A program made the position numbers and the translations under genes. A stretch of DNA of 64,000 nucleotides from Pseudonocardiaceae bacterium YIM PH 21723 (GTDB lineage Bacteria > Actinomycetota > Actinomycetes > Mycobacteriales > Pseudonocardiaceae): the NCBI GenBank assembly GCA_003600225.1, contig QZFT01000016.1, positions 1 to 64,000 of the forward strand, written 5' to 3'. Positions 25,424 to 34,587 of the stretch are shown here, one piece after another; within the stretch, counting starts at the first letter, position 1; each line of letters starts with the position of its first letter. The notes under the pieces are model-generated. The model did no database searches and had not been told where the DNA came from. It saw only the letters and a list, made by a program, of their open reading frames with translations.

Positions 25424-25897
25424 TCAGAGCGTGTGATAGGTGCCGTCGTGGTACAGCAGCGGACGGGCGTCCGCGTCGCTGTGCGTCTCCTGCACGGCGG
25501 CCACCACCAGCCGGTGGTCACCGGCGGGCACCAGGGATTCGATCCGCACCCGCAGCCAGGACGCGACGCCGTCCAGCACCGGCTCGCCGGTCGACAGCCT
25601 GGACCAGGAGGTTCCGGCGAACCGGTCGATCCCGCTGGTGGCGAACCGCCGGGCGACGAGCTCCTGGTCGTGCGCCAGGAAGTTGACCACGGCGTGCCGG
25701 GCATCCCGGACATGCGGCCAGCAGGACGCTCCGCTGCCGATCCCGAAGGACACCAGCGGCGGTTCCAGGGACAGCGAACTGAGCGAGGTGGCGGTGAATC
25801 CGGCCGGGCCGTCGCCTCCGTCGAGGGTGATCACCACGACGCCCGCCGGATGACGGCGGAACACGGAACGGAATCCATCCTGCAGGGCGACGGTCAT
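25424..25897 (-). CDS. Flavin reductase-like (FMN-binding split barrel) protein
   Basis: A 157-residue protein of the flavin reductase domain family, expected to bind FMN and pass electrons from NAD(P)H to flavin for a partner monooxygenase. Signature segments: FRRHPAGVVVITL, GFTATSLSSLSLEPPLVSFGI and VNFLAHDQELVARRFA, with a C-terminal GDHRLVVAAV strand. The ATG at 25897 (MTVALQDGF) is taken as start; the frame extends 15 codons further without homology. It follows the ROK gene on the same strand by 31 bases and may be co-transcribed. No oxygenase partner is adjacent. Confidence 0.8.
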   Translation of the reverse strand: MTVALQDGFRSVFRRHPAGVVVITLDGGDGPAGFTATSLSSLSLEPPLVSFGIGSGASCWPHVRDARHAVVNFLAHDQELVARRFATSGIDRFAGTSWSRLSTGEPVLDGVASWLRVRIESLVPAGDHRLVVAAVQETHSDADARPLLYHDGTYHTL

Positions 25898-25928
25898 GCC
25901 TCCATCGTGCGGACCAGCGGCTTCCCGG

Positions 25929-27128
25929 TCAACGTGATCCACCCCGGGACACCCCCAACGGATCGGTGTACAGCCGGTGCAACATCACGGTACCGGCGGC
26001 GACGGACAGCGTGTGCTCCCGGAAACTGGTGGCGATCACCGTGGATTCCGGATGGGCACAGGCGAAGGAATGTTCCCGCACCTGCCGGTGCACATGCTCC
26101 AGGCAGCCGGGAACGTGGACCACCGCGGCGTCGGCCAGGATCAGCCGATCGGGGTTCAGCAGGTCCAGTAGCGTGGCCACGGCCCGGCCGACCCGGATGG
26201 ACCGCTCGTGGAACAGCTCGACGGCGAACGGGGAGCCGTCCATCGCGGCCCGCACCAGATCCGGGAAGTGCGGACGGCCGACCACCCCGGCGGCCAGTGC
26301 CCGGCGCACCAGGGTGGCCTCCGAGACCGTGACCTGGAAACACCCGGTACGCCCGCAGAAGCAGGGTTCGCCGCTGCCGGCCACCGGCAGGTGCGCCACC
26401 CCGCCCGCGGCGGACCGCGGCCCGTAGTGCACCACGCCGTCCACGGCGAACGCCGCGTCCACCACGTTGCCGATGAACAGCTGCACCACGCTGGAGGCGT
26501 CCAGGCCCTGGCCGAACAACTCCTCGGCGCTGGTCAGGGCGCGGGAGTGGCCGTCCACCCAGACCGGCAGCCCGATCTCCCCCGCCAGCAGGTCGCCGAT
26601 CGGCACGCCGCGCCAGCCGATCAGCGGGTGCTCGATGATCCGGCCGTCGTCCTGGTCCACCCAGCCACCGGTCGCCACCCCGACGCCCAGCGGAACCCGA
26701 TCCTCGGCCGCCAGCAGCTTCCGCAGCCGGTCCGCCGCATCCGCGACGAGGTCGGCGGGATCGGTGCTGCGGTGATCCCGCCGGTCCTCGGTGAGCACCC
26801 GGCCACGCAGATCCAGCAGTGCGACAGTGCTGTAGGGCACTCCGATGTGCAGCGCACCGGCCACGAACCGGCCGGTGTCGATGTCCACCGGCATGTGCGG
26901 CCTGCCGACCGCCTTGGGCGCGGCCAGTTCCGGCGCCTCCCGCAGCAGGCCCGCCTCGATCAGCTCCGCGCTCTGCCCGGTGATCGACGCCGGCGACTGG
27001 CCGACCACCCTGGCCAGCGTGGATCGCGCCAGGGGGCCGTGCCGCAGCACCGCGCGCAACACGCCGCCGGGGCCGGTACGCACCCGGCGCCCGGCTGACG
27101 GCACATCCGTGCGGCGCAGTCGCTCCAT
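25929..27128 (-). CDS. ROK-family transcriptional regulator
   Basis: A 399-residue repressor/kinase-fold protein. The N-terminus has a winged helix-turn-helix (about 20-60, GPLARSTLARVVGQSPASITGQSAELIEAGLL). The rest is the ROK actin-like ATPase fold with GVGVATGGWVD and a zinc cluster GEPCFCGRTGCFQ near 255-267, with Cys residues spaced as in ROK proteins. In this family such a protein represses sugar-uptake or catabolic genes and is released by a sugar or sugar phosphate. No sugar genes are adjacent, so the regulon is unknown; the downstream flavin reductase-like gene is the only neighbour on its strand. Confidence 0.88.
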   Translation of the reverse strand: MERLRRTDVPSAGRRVRTGPGGVLRAVLRHGPLARSTLARVVGQSPASITGQSAELIEAGLLREAPELAAPKAVGRPHMPVDIDTGRFVAGALHIGVPYSTVALLDLRGRVLTEDRRDHRSTDPADLVADAADRLRKLLAAEDRVPLGVGVATGGWVDQDDGRIIEHPLIGWRGVPIGDLLAGEIGLPVWVDGHSRALTSAEELFGQGLDASSVVQLFIGNVVDAAFAVDGVVHYGPRSAAGGVAHLPVAGSGEPCFCGRTGCFQVTVSEATLVRRALAAGVVGRPHFPDLVRAAMDGSPFAVELFHERSIRVGRAVATLLDLLNPDRLILADAAVVHVPGCLEHVHRQVREHSFACAHPESTVIATSFREHTLSVAAGTVMLHRLYTDPLGVSRGGSR

Positions 27129-27292
27129 AAGCTGATGTTGCCCCAGCCGAACAGCAGATTTCCGCAGTTTGTGGCTTTTCTCAGAAATGTGATGTCGCCG
27201 GATTATTCGCCACGGCGCGCCGATAACCCACTCCTGAGGGAAAGGCAGTTCAGGGGCCCGATATCGTGCCCATCACCTGAGGGAGGCGCGCC

Positions 27293-28132
27293 ATGTGGAC
27301 GGCGATGTTGCAACCGGCGGAGTTCAACGCGCTCTGGCGGCGATTGAACCTGGGCGAACGCTCGCTGGTGCTCAACCCTCCCGACGCCACCGATGCCGAC
27401 CAGCAGGCCGAGGCGGAACTGCGCAAGCGCTGCCTCATCGACGGCGACGGCCGCACCATCGCCTCACTGTCCAGCGCGTTGCGCACCCTCGCCCGGCCCA
27501 CCTGGGAGCTGGACCTGCGCTGGGCCCCCGAGGTCGGCGCCGAGTACCGCGTCCTGGTCGCCGCCGACAACGAGACCGCCGCGGTCGGCAGCTGGGACCG
27601 GCAGGTGATCCGGCTGGCCCAGGTACAGCCGGAGTCCATGATCAAACGGATGGTCGACCAGCTCGGCCGGGTATCCCCTGGTCACGGACAGTCAGTGTCG
27701 GTACCGGCCGCCGCGCTGGACCGTGCCGCATCCGGCGGTAGCGCGTGGGATATCGAGCGAACTCTGGTCTCCGGCGGGCTGAGCAGCGCGGACGCGAGCA
27801 CACTGATCGGTATGTTCGGCGCGAAACGGCTGCGGGCCGGCCAGATCGGTGCCGCGGCCTGGGATGCGGGTGGCACCCGTCATCGCGCGCCGTGGGTACT
27901 CACCGTGTTCGACACCGTGCGCGGCCGCTATGTGATGTATGAGCGACGGTCCATGGTGACCGTCTCCCCCGTCAGCCGGGAGCAGCTGAGCCTGCTGCTC
28001 ACCGAATTGCTGGATTCCGCGCATCACACCGCGCAGATACCGGCTGTCCACCGGGCTGTAATACAGACGCAATCCCCCGTGCGAGACAATTCCCCCATTG
28101 CGACTTCGGTCGCAGGAGAGGAACAATCGTGA
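27293..28132 (+). CDS. EspG-family ESX secretion chaperone
   Basis: EspG proteins are cytosolic chaperones that hold PE/PPE-type or WXG100 partner substrates for type VII (ESX) secretion. This 279-residue product shows the EspG pattern from the start (LQPAEFNALWRRLNLGER), the LARPTWELDLRW strand, and GQSVSVPAAALDRA. A good binding site GGGAGG lies six bases before the ATG. It overlaps a small ORF by four bases. No ESX core gene (eccB, C, D), PE/PPE or WXG100 gene is in the window, so this is an orphan copy. Confidence 0.85.
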   Translation: MWTAMLQPAEFNALWRRLNLGERSLVLNPPDATDADQQAEAELRKRCLIDGDGRTIASLSSALRTLARPTWELDLRWAPEVGAEYRVLVAADNETAAVGSWDRQVIRLAQVQPESMIKRMVDQLGRVSPGHGQSVSVPAAALDRAASGGSAWDIERTLVSGGLSSADASTLIGMFGAKRLRAGQIGAAAWDAGGTRHRAPWVLTVFDTVRGRYVMYERRSMVTVSPVSREQLSLLLTELLDSAHHTAQIPAVHRAVIQTQSPVRDNSPIATSVAGEEQS

Positions 28133-28332
28133 GCTCCCGACTAGATCTACCCTCCGCCCTGCCTTCGATGCCGGAGGACACCATGCAGGAGACGACCATC
28201 GACAGACTGCTGACCTGCGGTCTGGGTGACTTCATCCTCGATCGCTCGGACCGCGAGGTCGAGGAACGCATCGCCCGCGACACCAGGCTGGCCGCTCAGC
28301 GCGCCGCCGACGTGTTCTCCGGAAAGCTGTAG
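28129..28332 (+). CDS. Small hypothetical protein coupled to espG
   Basis: A 67-residue protein starting at a GTG that overlaps the espG stop (GTGA). It is acidic to neutral, predicted mostly helical, with a C-terminal charged helix (LDRSDREVEERIARDTRLAAQRAADVF). I do not recognise a family. Strict coupling to EspG suggests a partner or substrate of that chaperone, but it lacks a WXG motif. A terminator hairpin follows immediately. Confidence 0.65.
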   Translation: MSSRLDLPSALPSMPEDTMQETTIDRLLTCGLGDFILDRSDREVEERIARDTRLAAQRAADVFSGKL

Positions 28333-28358
28333 CGGGACCGGCAGTCCGCCGGCCCCGC
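28332..28358. terminator. Terminator after the espG unit, shared with convergent cbtA
   Basis: GCGGGACCGG (28332-28341) pairs with CCGGCCCCGC (28349-28358) apart from one A-C mismatch, with a seven-base loop. It lies between the convergent espG unit and cbtA. Confidence 0.65.
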
Positions 28359-28365
28359 CAGTAGC

Positions 28366-29073
28366 TCAGACGGTGACTGCGGCCTTTCGCCTGCTCACGA
28401 ACAGGGTGAAGGCCACGGACAGCCCACCCCACAGCACGATCTGCGTGCCGAGCGTGCCGAGCCGGAAGTCCCACAGCAGACCGGCGGGCACATCCACCGG
28501 GTCATTGCTGTCCGGCAGCACCAGGAACGCGATCACCAGGCCGAGCACGAAGATCCCCGCCGCGGCCAGCTGCCGGTAGAGCTGATCGACTCCCTTGGCG
28601 GCGAGGGCCGCGGTGAGACGCCAGATCACGACGACGGCCAGCACGCCGATGACGATCGCCCCGACCCAGGCCCACGTGCGAAGGCCGATCGTGTCGGGCT
28701 CGCCGACCCCGGGCGGATTCGACGGGTAACGCAGGAACGGCAGCAGGAAGACTCCGGCGAACGCGGCGCCCGCCAGCTTGGACACCGCCTGCCAGCTGCC
28801 ATCCCGATCCGTGCCCGCCGCCCGGTTCACATAGGCGAAGACCAGCGCGAACACCAGTCCGAGGGCCAGCCCGGCGAGCGTCGTCGCGACGATCAGACCG
28901 AACTGCTGCGTGCCCCGGGTGAACACCTCGGCCTCCTCCCCGTGACCGGCGTGGTGCGCGGCCTCCAGGTCGATGGCCCGTCCGATCGTCGGTTCAGCCG
29001 CGAAGTAACCGAAAACGCCGGCCAGCAGGCCACCGATGGCACCGGCTCCGGCGCCCTTGAGCAACATGGACAC
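28366..29073 (-). CDS. cbtA: Cobalt transporter subunit CbtA-like membrane protein
   Basis: Predicted membrane component of a B12-regulated cobalt uptake system. The 235-residue product has five to six hydrophobic segments (for example GAGAGAIGGLLAGVFGYFAAEP at the start and LIVATTLAGLALGLVFALVFAYV), with the His-containing loop AAHHAGHGEE typical of CbtA. I chose GTG at 29073 because AAGGG lies eight bases before it; ATG at 29067 is the alternative. It follows cbtB by 14 bases in the same transcript downstream of a cobalamin riboswitch. Confidence 0.87.
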   Translation of the reverse strand: MSMLLKGAGAGAIGGLLAGVFGYFAAEPTIGRAIDLEAAHHAGHGEEAEVFTRGTQQFGLIVATTLAGLALGLVFALVFAYVNRAAGTDRDGSWQAVSKLAGAAFAGVFLLPFLRYPSNPPGVGEPDTIGLRTWAWVGAIVIGVLAVVVIWRLTAALAAKGVDQLYRQLAAAGIFVLGLVIAFLVLPDSNDPVDVPAGLLWDFRLGTLGTQIVLWGGLSVAFTLFVSRRKAAVTV

Positions 29074-29087
29074 TCGGTACACCCTTC

Positions 29088-29306
29088 TTAGTGGCAGGGG
29101 GCACCGAGCAGGTGCCGTCCGTCGTGCATGAACTCGTGCAGGTAGTTCGCCGAAGAGGCGACCTTGCCGAGAATGGGGGTGAGCAACTCCCCCTGGTCGA
29201 ACAGCACGCCGAACAGGAACAAGGCGGCCAGAGCGGCTGCCAGTGCGATAGCGGTCTTGCCGGGCAACTCGAATCCACGCCCGGCAGCGAGCGTTGGTAC
29301 TGCCAT
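29088..29306 (-). CDS. cbtB: CbtB-family small membrane protein
   Basis: A 72-residue protein with one membrane helix (about 18-38) and a His-rich C-terminus (HEFMHDGRHLLGAPCH) matching the CbtB family, thought to present cobalt to CbtA. Two consecutive ATG codons exist; the second (29306) is better spaced from AAGGAG. Its leader contains the cobalamin riboswitch, so it is expected to be off when adenosylcobalamin is plentiful. Confidence 0.87.
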   Translation of the reverse strand: MAVPTLAAGRGFELPGKTAIALAAALAALFLFGVLFDQGELLTPILGKVASSANYLHEFMHDGRHLLGAPCH

Positions 29307-29354
29307 CATCGACTCCTTCCACGGGCTCCTCGGCCCTGGGACAAGGACGATGTG

Positions 29355-29487
29355 GGTGCAGTCTCCTGACTCCTGACATCGCTGTCAGTCACAGTGGCGG
29401 GACCGTGCCGGATTCACACCGGCTTCCTGCTCTCCCACACGTGCACAGTTCACCGCGAACGCCGTGAACCGCAGGTAGGAGAATGCT
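29355..29487 (-). ncRNA. Cobalamin (B12) riboswitch upstream of cbtBA
   Basis: On the minus strand the region shows the conserved cobalamin riboswitch core at 29389-29427: GGAAGCCGGTGTGAATCCGGC followed by a CCCGCCACTGTGA B12 box. Upstream and downstream flanks have the complementary segments expected of the peripheral stems (for example CTCCTACCTG and GTCAGGAG). It lies about 45 bases before the cbtB ribosome binding site. Ligand binding should hide that site or stop transcription, lowering cobalt uptake when B12 is abundant. Confidence 0.92.
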
Positions 29488-29657
29488 GACACAGCATCGC
29501 GGCCCCGCACCGGCAAAGTCTCATTTGATCTTTAAGAGCCGAGTTCACTCGATCGCCAGAGCAGTCGACCGGTTATCGGTATCCACAGCCCGCCAACTTA
29601 TCCACACCTCACACCAGGCGCCCGAAAGAACATTCGAAACCTGGCTAGCTTGGCGGC

Positions 29658-30062
29658 ATGCCAACCACACATCCGCCCACACCGGCAAACACCGAGGCGT
29701 CACTACCCCCACGACGGCTAGCCGAAATCTTCCTCGCTTTGGCCCTGCTCGCCGAGAAGCAGCCCGACTGTGCCCTCGAGACGGTCATCCATTTCACTCC
29801 GGCCTCCAAGGCCGAGGCACAGTCCCTGATTCATCAAGCCAGCACCTTGCGTGGGCCGCTACGAAGAACGTGGCAGGCCTTGCACGAAGGATGGCTTGAC
29901 GGCGTCTCGGCCTACGCGATCTACAGCATGACGCGCGATCTTCAAGCGGAACAGCTGCCAGTGATCGAAGGCGTTGCACTCGAAGCGCTCCAGCGGCAGG
30001 CGCTGGAACTCGAAGACCTCATCGTCCTGATGGCCGACGAGATCCGGAGGGTAATGCCATGA
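29658..30062 (+). CDS. Unrecognised 134-residue protein
   Basis: A predicted soluble, largely helical protein (LAEIFLALALLAEKQ, AEAQSLIHQASTLRG, ALEALQRQALELEDLIVLMADEIRRV) after a short Pro/Thr-rich N-terminus. I recognise no family. The ribosome binding site is weak, and the 170 bases before it are more AT-rich than the surroundings. It ends eight bases from the convergent hemQ stop. Codon use fits a real gene but this is not decisive. Confidence 0.5.
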   Translation: MPTTHPPTPANTEASLPPRRLAEIFLALALLAEKQPDCALETVIHFTPASKAEAQSLIHQASTLRGPLRRTWQALHEGWLDGVSAYAIYSMTRDLQAEQLPVIEGVALEALQRQALELEDLIVLMADEIRRVMP

Positions 30063-30070
30063 CTCAGCCG

Positions 30071-30763
30071 CTAGGGGAGCTGATTGACCAGGTCGGACAC
30101 GGAGATCTGCGGACCGGTGTAGAACGGGATCTCCTCCCGCACGTGCCGGCGAGCCTCGGTGTAGCGCATCTTGTGCATCAGGTCGACGATCCGGTGCAGC
30201 TCGTCGGCCTCGAACGCCAGGATCCACTCGTAGTCACCCAGCGAGAAGGAGGCCACGGTGTTGGCCCGAACATCCGGGAAGGTACGCGCCGCCATGCCGT
30301 GGTCGCGGAGCATCGTGCGCCGCTCCTCATCCGGCAACAGGTACCAGTCGTAGGACCGGACGAACGGGTAGACGCACACGTACTTGCGCGCCTCCTCGCC
30401 GGCCAGGAACGCCGGGATGTGGCTCTTGTTGAACTCGGCGGGCCGGTGCAACGCCACGTTGCTCCACACCGGGCGGCTGGCCCGGCCCAGCGCGGTGTGC
30501 CGCAGCGCGGTGTACGCGGCCTGCAACGGCTCCACCTCGGCGGCGTGCCACCACACCATGAAGTCGGCGTCGGCCCGCAGACCCGCCAGGTCGTAGACGC
30601 CGCGTACGACGACGCCCTTGCCCTCGAGGGACTCGAAGAACTCCTGCGCCTCCAGCACCGCGCCACCGCGGTCGGCACCGAGCGTGCCCTGGTCGACCTT
30701 GAACACCGACCACATGGTGTAGCGGATGGTGTCGTTCAGCGCGGCGTAGTCCAAGCGAGTCAT
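30071..30763 (-). CDS. hemQ: Coproheme decarboxylase HemQ (ChdC)
   Basis: Chlorite-dismutase-family enzyme that converts iron-coproporphyrin III to heme b with peroxide, the last step of the coproporphyrin-dependent pathway of Gram-positive bacteria. The 230 residues contain the actinobacterial HemQ block [18 protein letters not shown] (with the region of the catalytic Tyr), [26 protein letters not shown] and the C-terminal [19 protein letters not shown]. It follows cgoX on the same strand after 75 bases. Confidence 0.95.
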   Translation of the reverse strand: MTRLDYAALNDTIRYTMWSVFKVDQGTLGADRGGAVLEAQEFFESLEGKGVVVRGVYDLAGLRADADFMVWWHAAEVEPLQAAYTALRHTALGRASRPVWSNVALHRPAEFNKSHIPAFLAGEEARKYVCVYPFVRSYDWYLLPDEERRTMLRDHGMAARTFPDVRANTVASFSLGDYEWILAFEADELHRIVDLMHKMRYTEARRHVREEIPFYTGPQISVSDLVNQLP

Positions 30764-30838
30764 GGTTCCATCCTAGAAGGTCGTGCGGCCGGGGATTCGC
30801 CCACTGCGCGGTGGCCGAACGGCACTTCGCAAGCAGGG

Positions 30839-32251
30839 CTACCGGGCGTCCCGCACATCCGCCGCGAGCCGTTCGGCGGCGGCGGTCGCGGTGGCGATGC
30901 ACGCCGGAATACCCACGCCGTGCAGCGCGGCACCGGCCATCTCCAGCCGGGGCAGTGTGCCGATCTCCCGCTCCAGCGAGTCCACTGTGGACAAATGGTT
31001 GAGGTGGTACTGCGGCAGTCCGCCACCCCAGCGGCGGACGACCGTGTGGGTCGGGGTGAAGTCGATGTCGGTGAGCTCGGCCAGATCCCGCAGCACCATG
31101 GCGACGAGCTCGGAGTCCTCCCGCTGCAGCATGGCGGTCTCGCCATACCGGCCGATGGAGCCGCGGATGAAGACCCCACGGGCACCGACGTGGTCCCACT
31201 TGCGGCTGGAGAAGGTGAAGGCCTTCGTCGCGAACGGTGTGCCGTCCCGGCGGCGTTCCTTCTCCGCGATCAACACCCCGGAGGCGCTGGGCAGCGGCGC
31301 GTCGCCGGCCAGCGTCACGCCGACCACGGCCATCGAGGCGAGATCGACGCCGGCCAGCAGTCCGGCCGCCCGCAGCGAGACGTCCGTCAGCAGTCGCCGG
31401 GCCGACGGCGCGGGCACCGCCAGGACGACGCCGTCGAACTCACCGCTCTCCGGGAACAGCTCGGCGCCGTAGGACACCCGCCACCCCTCGGCGAGACGGC
31501 CGAGTTGCCGGACCGGTTGGCCGAGCCGGATCTGCACTCCGGACGCCCTGCTGAGCGCACGGATCAGCGTGCTGAGGCCGCCGGTGAGCGTGCCGAACAC
31601 CGGAGCCGGGTTAGGCGAGGTCGGCAGGGTCCGTCGCGCCGCCTCGGTCAGGCTGCGCGCACCGTCGTCGAGCGCCTTGGCCAGCGCGGGCATGGTGGCC
31701 CGCAGGCTGAGCTGGTCGGCACGACCGGCGTACACGCCGCCGAGCAGTGGGTCGACGAGTCGTTCCACCACTTCACCGCCCATCCGGGCCCGCAACAGCT
31801 CCCCGACCGTGATGTCGCTCCGGTCCCAGTTCAGGCCGGGCAGCAGCGGTTCCTTGTGCACCCGCTCCGCGCCGACCGGACTCAGCACCTCCGCCGCGGT
31901 GTCCGGATCCGCGGGCACACCCATCGCGGTACGCGCCGGCAGACCGACGGTCCGGCCACCGGCCCGCAACCGGGGAGCGGCCTTGGCCGGATGTGCCAGC
32001 TGGTCGGTCATCCCGAGCTCGCCGATCAAGGCCAGCGCCTCGGGGCGGCGGGCCAGGAAGGCCTCCGCCCCCAGGTCGAAGGGCTGACCGGCCAGCTCGG
32101 CGGTGTCCAGTTTGCCGCCGAGGCGATCCGCCTGCTCGAACACGGTCAGCTGGGCGCCCGGGCCCAGCAGTCCACGCAGCCGGTAGGCGGCGGTCAGTCC
32201 GGAGACGCCGCCGCCGATGATCGCGATTCTCGGGGCTGCGGTGCTGCTCAT
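30839..32251 (-). CDS. cgoX: Coproporphyrinogen III oxidase CgoX (HemY/HemG type)
   Basis: FAD enzyme oxidising coproporphyrinogen III to coproporphyrin III. The 470-residue product begins with the dinucleotide-binding motif [17 protein letters not shown], followed by [24 protein letters not shown] and the C-terminal [24 protein letters not shown] complete the fold. The ATG overlaps the hemE stop by four bases. In organisms with HemQ this enzyme works on coproporphyrinogen and not protoporphyrinogen, so I use the name CgoX. Confidence 0.94.
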   Translation of the reverse strand: MSSTAAPRIAIIGGGVSGLTAAYRLRGLLGPGAQLTVFEQADRLGGKLDTAELAGQPFDLGAEAFLARRPEALALIGELGMTDQLAHPAKAAPRLRAGGRTVGLPARTAMGVPADPDTAAEVLSPVGAERVHKEPLLPGLNWDRSDITVGELLRARMGGEVVERLVDPLLGGVYAGRADQLSLRATMPALAKALDDGARSLTEAARRTLPTSPNPAPVFGTLTGGLSTLIRALSRASGVQIRLGQPVRQLGRLAEGWRVSYGAELFPESGEFDGVVLAVPAPSARRLLTDVSLRAAGLLAGVDLASMAVVGVTLAGDAPLPSASGVLIAEKERRRDGTPFATKAFTFSSRKWDHVGARGVFIRGSIGRYGETAMLQREDSELVAMVLRDLAELTDIDFTPTHTVVRRWGGGLPQYHLNHLSTVDSLEREIGTLPRLEMAGAALHGVGIPACIATATAAAERLAADVRDAR

Positions 32252-33324
32252 GCTCCGAGCTGGTGGACGTGTTCCACGACGCGGGTGAGCACCGTCGGGT
32301 CGACGTTCGGGAGGACGCCATGACCCAGGTTGAAGATGTGTCCGTCGGCGGCCCGGCCCTCGGCGACGATCCGGTCGATCTCGCGCTGAAGAACCGGCCA
32401 GTCGGCGAACAGCAGCGCCGGGTCCAGGTTGCCCTGCACCAGGTTCGGCTTGCCACGGCCGTCCAGCCTGCGGACGGCCTCGTCCAGCGGCACCCGCCAG
32501 TCGACGCCGACCACGTCCGCACCGCTCTCGCCCATGGCGCGCAGCAGCTCACCGGTGCCCACCCCGAAGTGGATCTTCGGAATGCGCACGTCGGCCAGGC
32601 CGTCGAAGACGAACCGGGTGTGCGGCTCGACGAATTCGCGGTAGTCGCGCAGCGACAGGCATCCCGCCCAGGAGTCGAACAGCTGCATCGCGTCGATGCC
32701 CGCGTCGGCCTGGACCTTCAGGAAGGTCAGGGTGATCTCGGCCAGCTTGCCGAGCAACGCGTGCCAGGTGTCCGGGTCGGTGTGCATGAGCGCCTTGGTG
32801 CGCTCGTGGTTCTTGCTCGGGCCGCCCTCGATCAGATAGGAGGCCAGGGTGAACGGCGCACCGGCGAAACCGATCAGCGGGGTGTCCCCCAGCTCACCGA
32901 CGAGCTGACGCACCGCGTCGCCCACCGGGCGCACGTGCTCCGGGTCCAGGTCCGGCATCGCGGCCACGGCGGCTGCGTCACGCACCGGGTTGGCGATAAC
33001 CGGCCCGGTGTTCGGCACGATGTCCAGGTCGATTCCGGCGGCCTTCAGCGGCACCACGATGTCACTGAACAGAATGGCGGCGTCCACGTGGTGGCGGCGC
33101 ACCGGCTGCAGGGTGATCTCGGTGACGAGGTCCGGAGTCGCGCAGGCGGTGAGCATCTGGGTGCCCGCCCGCAACGCGCGGTACTCGGGCAGCGAGCGGC
33201 CGGCCTGACGCATGAACCACACCGGCACCCGGCTCGGCGTGATCCCCCGGGCGGCCTGCATGAACGGCGAACCGGACAGCTCACGGCGCCCGGTCGGCAG
33301 GTTGGTGTTCATCTCAAGGGTCAT
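32248..33324 (-). CDS. hemE: Uroporphyrinogen III decarboxylase HemE
   Basis: Cytoplasmic enzyme removing four carboxyl groups from uroporphyrinogen III to give coproporphyrinogen III. The 358 residues include the signature [17 protein letters not shown] near the N-terminus, [35 protein letters not shown] and [18 protein letters not shown] lies just before the ATG at 33324; an ATG four codons in is an alternative. It is first of the hemE-cgoX-hemQ unit. Confidence 0.96.
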   Translation of the reverse strand: MTLEMNTNLPTGRRELSGSPFMQAARGITPSRVPVWFMRQAGRSLPEYRALRAGTQMLTACATPDLVTEITLQPVRRHHVDAAILFSDIVVPLKAAGIDLDIVPNTGPVIANPVRDAAAVAAMPDLDPEHVRPVGDAVRQLVGELGDTPLIGFAGAPFTLASYLIEGGPSKNHERTKALMHTDPDTWHALLGKLAEITLTFLKVQADAGIDAMQLFDSWAGCLSLRDYREFVEPHTRFVFDGLADVRIPKIHFGVGTGELLRAMGESGADVVGVDWRVPLDEAVRRLDGRGKPNLVQGNLDPALLFADWPVLQREIDRIVAEGRAADGHIFNLGHGVLPNVDPTVLTRVVEHVHQLGA

Positions 33325-33499
33325 GGTCCTCCCATGGTCTCACGTAGCCCGGTGGACGGTGCCGCGCACACCCCTAACGACCATGGCTCCCATCGGTGAC
33401 CACCCTCGGTGACAGACCCGGCACGGAAGGACACGCCACGCGCCGATCTCGGCGTGTCGCAGCAGGATGGGAAGGCTATGGGCACTTAGAGTCCGATCT

Positions 33500-34069
33500 G
33501 TGACTGCGATGGCTGGGGTACCCGAGGTCTTCCAGCGAGCCGTGCGGGCACTGGAATCCCTCACCTCCCGGCCCGAGGTGCGACTGGAGACGGTGAAGCC
33601 GCCCAAACGGCTGGCTCCCTTCGCCTACGCGCTCTCCGCAGACGTGCTGGACGACGAGGGCGAAATCGATCTGGCCACCGGCCGCCTGGTGCTGCTGCAC
33701 GATCCCGAGGCCCCGTCCGCCTGGGGCGGCGTCCTGCGCATCGTGATCTACCTGACCGCGGAGCTGGACGCCGAGGTCGCCGAGGACCCACTCCTGCCGG
33801 AGGTCGGCTGGTCCTGGCTGACCGAGGCGCTGGAGACCTCGGGCGCGGACTGGTCGGCACTCGGCGGTACCGTGACACTCACCGCATCGGCGCGGTTCGG
33901 TGACATCTCCGGGCCACAGCGGACGCATGATCTGGAGATGCGGGCGTCGTGGACCGCCACCGACGCGGAACTCACGGCACACGGCGAGGCGTTCTGCCAA
34001 CTCCTCGCAGATGCCGCCGGGCTACCTCCGGTTGGCGTCTCCATCATCGGTCAACGACAGGCTCCATGA
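33500..34069 (+). CDS. DUF3000 family protein
   Basis: A 189-residue actinobacterial conserved protein of unknown function. It opens VPEVFQRAVRALESLTSRPEVRLETVKPPKRLAPFAYALSADV, the pattern of the DUF3000 family, and ends with a predicted helix near GEAFCQLLADAAGLPPVGV. GTG at 33500 is preferred over the upstream in-frame start because relatives begin close to VPEVF. It is divergent from hemE and precedes a response regulator and an RNase D-like gene, a grouping common in actinobacteria. Confidence 0.85.
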   Translation: MTAMAGVPEVFQRAVRALESLTSRPEVRLETVKPPKRLAPFAYALSADVLDDEGEIDLATGRLVLLHDPEAPSAWGGVLRIVIYLTAELDAEVAEDPLLPEVGWSWLTEALETSGADWSALGGTVTLTASARFGDISGPQRTHDLEMRASWTATDAELTAHGEAFCQLLADAAGLPPVGVSIIGQRQAP

Positions 34070-34587
34070 CCTCTTGACAGGCCTGCCACCCGCTGCTAGC
34101 CACGTGTTTTCCTCACCCGTTCAGGGGTCGAACACGCGGAAATGTGAATAACATTTTGATAACTGGCCGTAGCTTCCTACCAAAGCCCGACGAGCCCGCC
34201 TGTGCCAGCCGTCTCAACCGATTGAGAGAGACCGGTTCCTGACGCATAACGCCCGGTAGGCGCAGTGAAAACGGGTCCGCAGCGCAGTGACCTCGGGAAA
34301 ATGGCCTAGACCAGCGCCGATCGAGTTCACTCGTAGGCCATCTGGCTGTATCGCTGTTGCTCGCCGGTTCGTTAGCCAACCGATCCAGAGTCCCTCTTTT
34401 GAGGGATATAAACCTGGCTCCGTGACGGGATCGTCGCGATAGATACCCGATTGATCGTCCCACTGACCCGCATGGGCGGCTACGCTTCCCCCGTCGACAC
34501 CACTTTCGGTCGATCAGTGGCGCGGCTGATTGGACGAGAGACCCGGTGACGGTCGGGGGGCACGACCGACTCCAGGGAGGTAGTGAC
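34070..34587 (+). promoter_or_regulatory. 518-base gap before the response regulator
   Basis: No credible gene. It is more AT-rich than its neighbours and contains a small perfect hairpin TCCCTC-TTTT-GAGGGA at 34391-34406, followed directly by TATAAA (34407-34412), which could be a -10 element without a clear -35. A long leader or multiple promoters for the response regulator are likely. Confidence 0.35.

Noticed and set aside
30059..32323. Plus-strand open frame of about 750 codons across hemQ and cgoX
   Set aside because: Antisense shadow of two clear heme genes.
34113..34463. Minus-strand 116-codon frame in the gap before the response regulator
   Set aside because: No ribosome binding site, unusual codon use, no recognisable motif.
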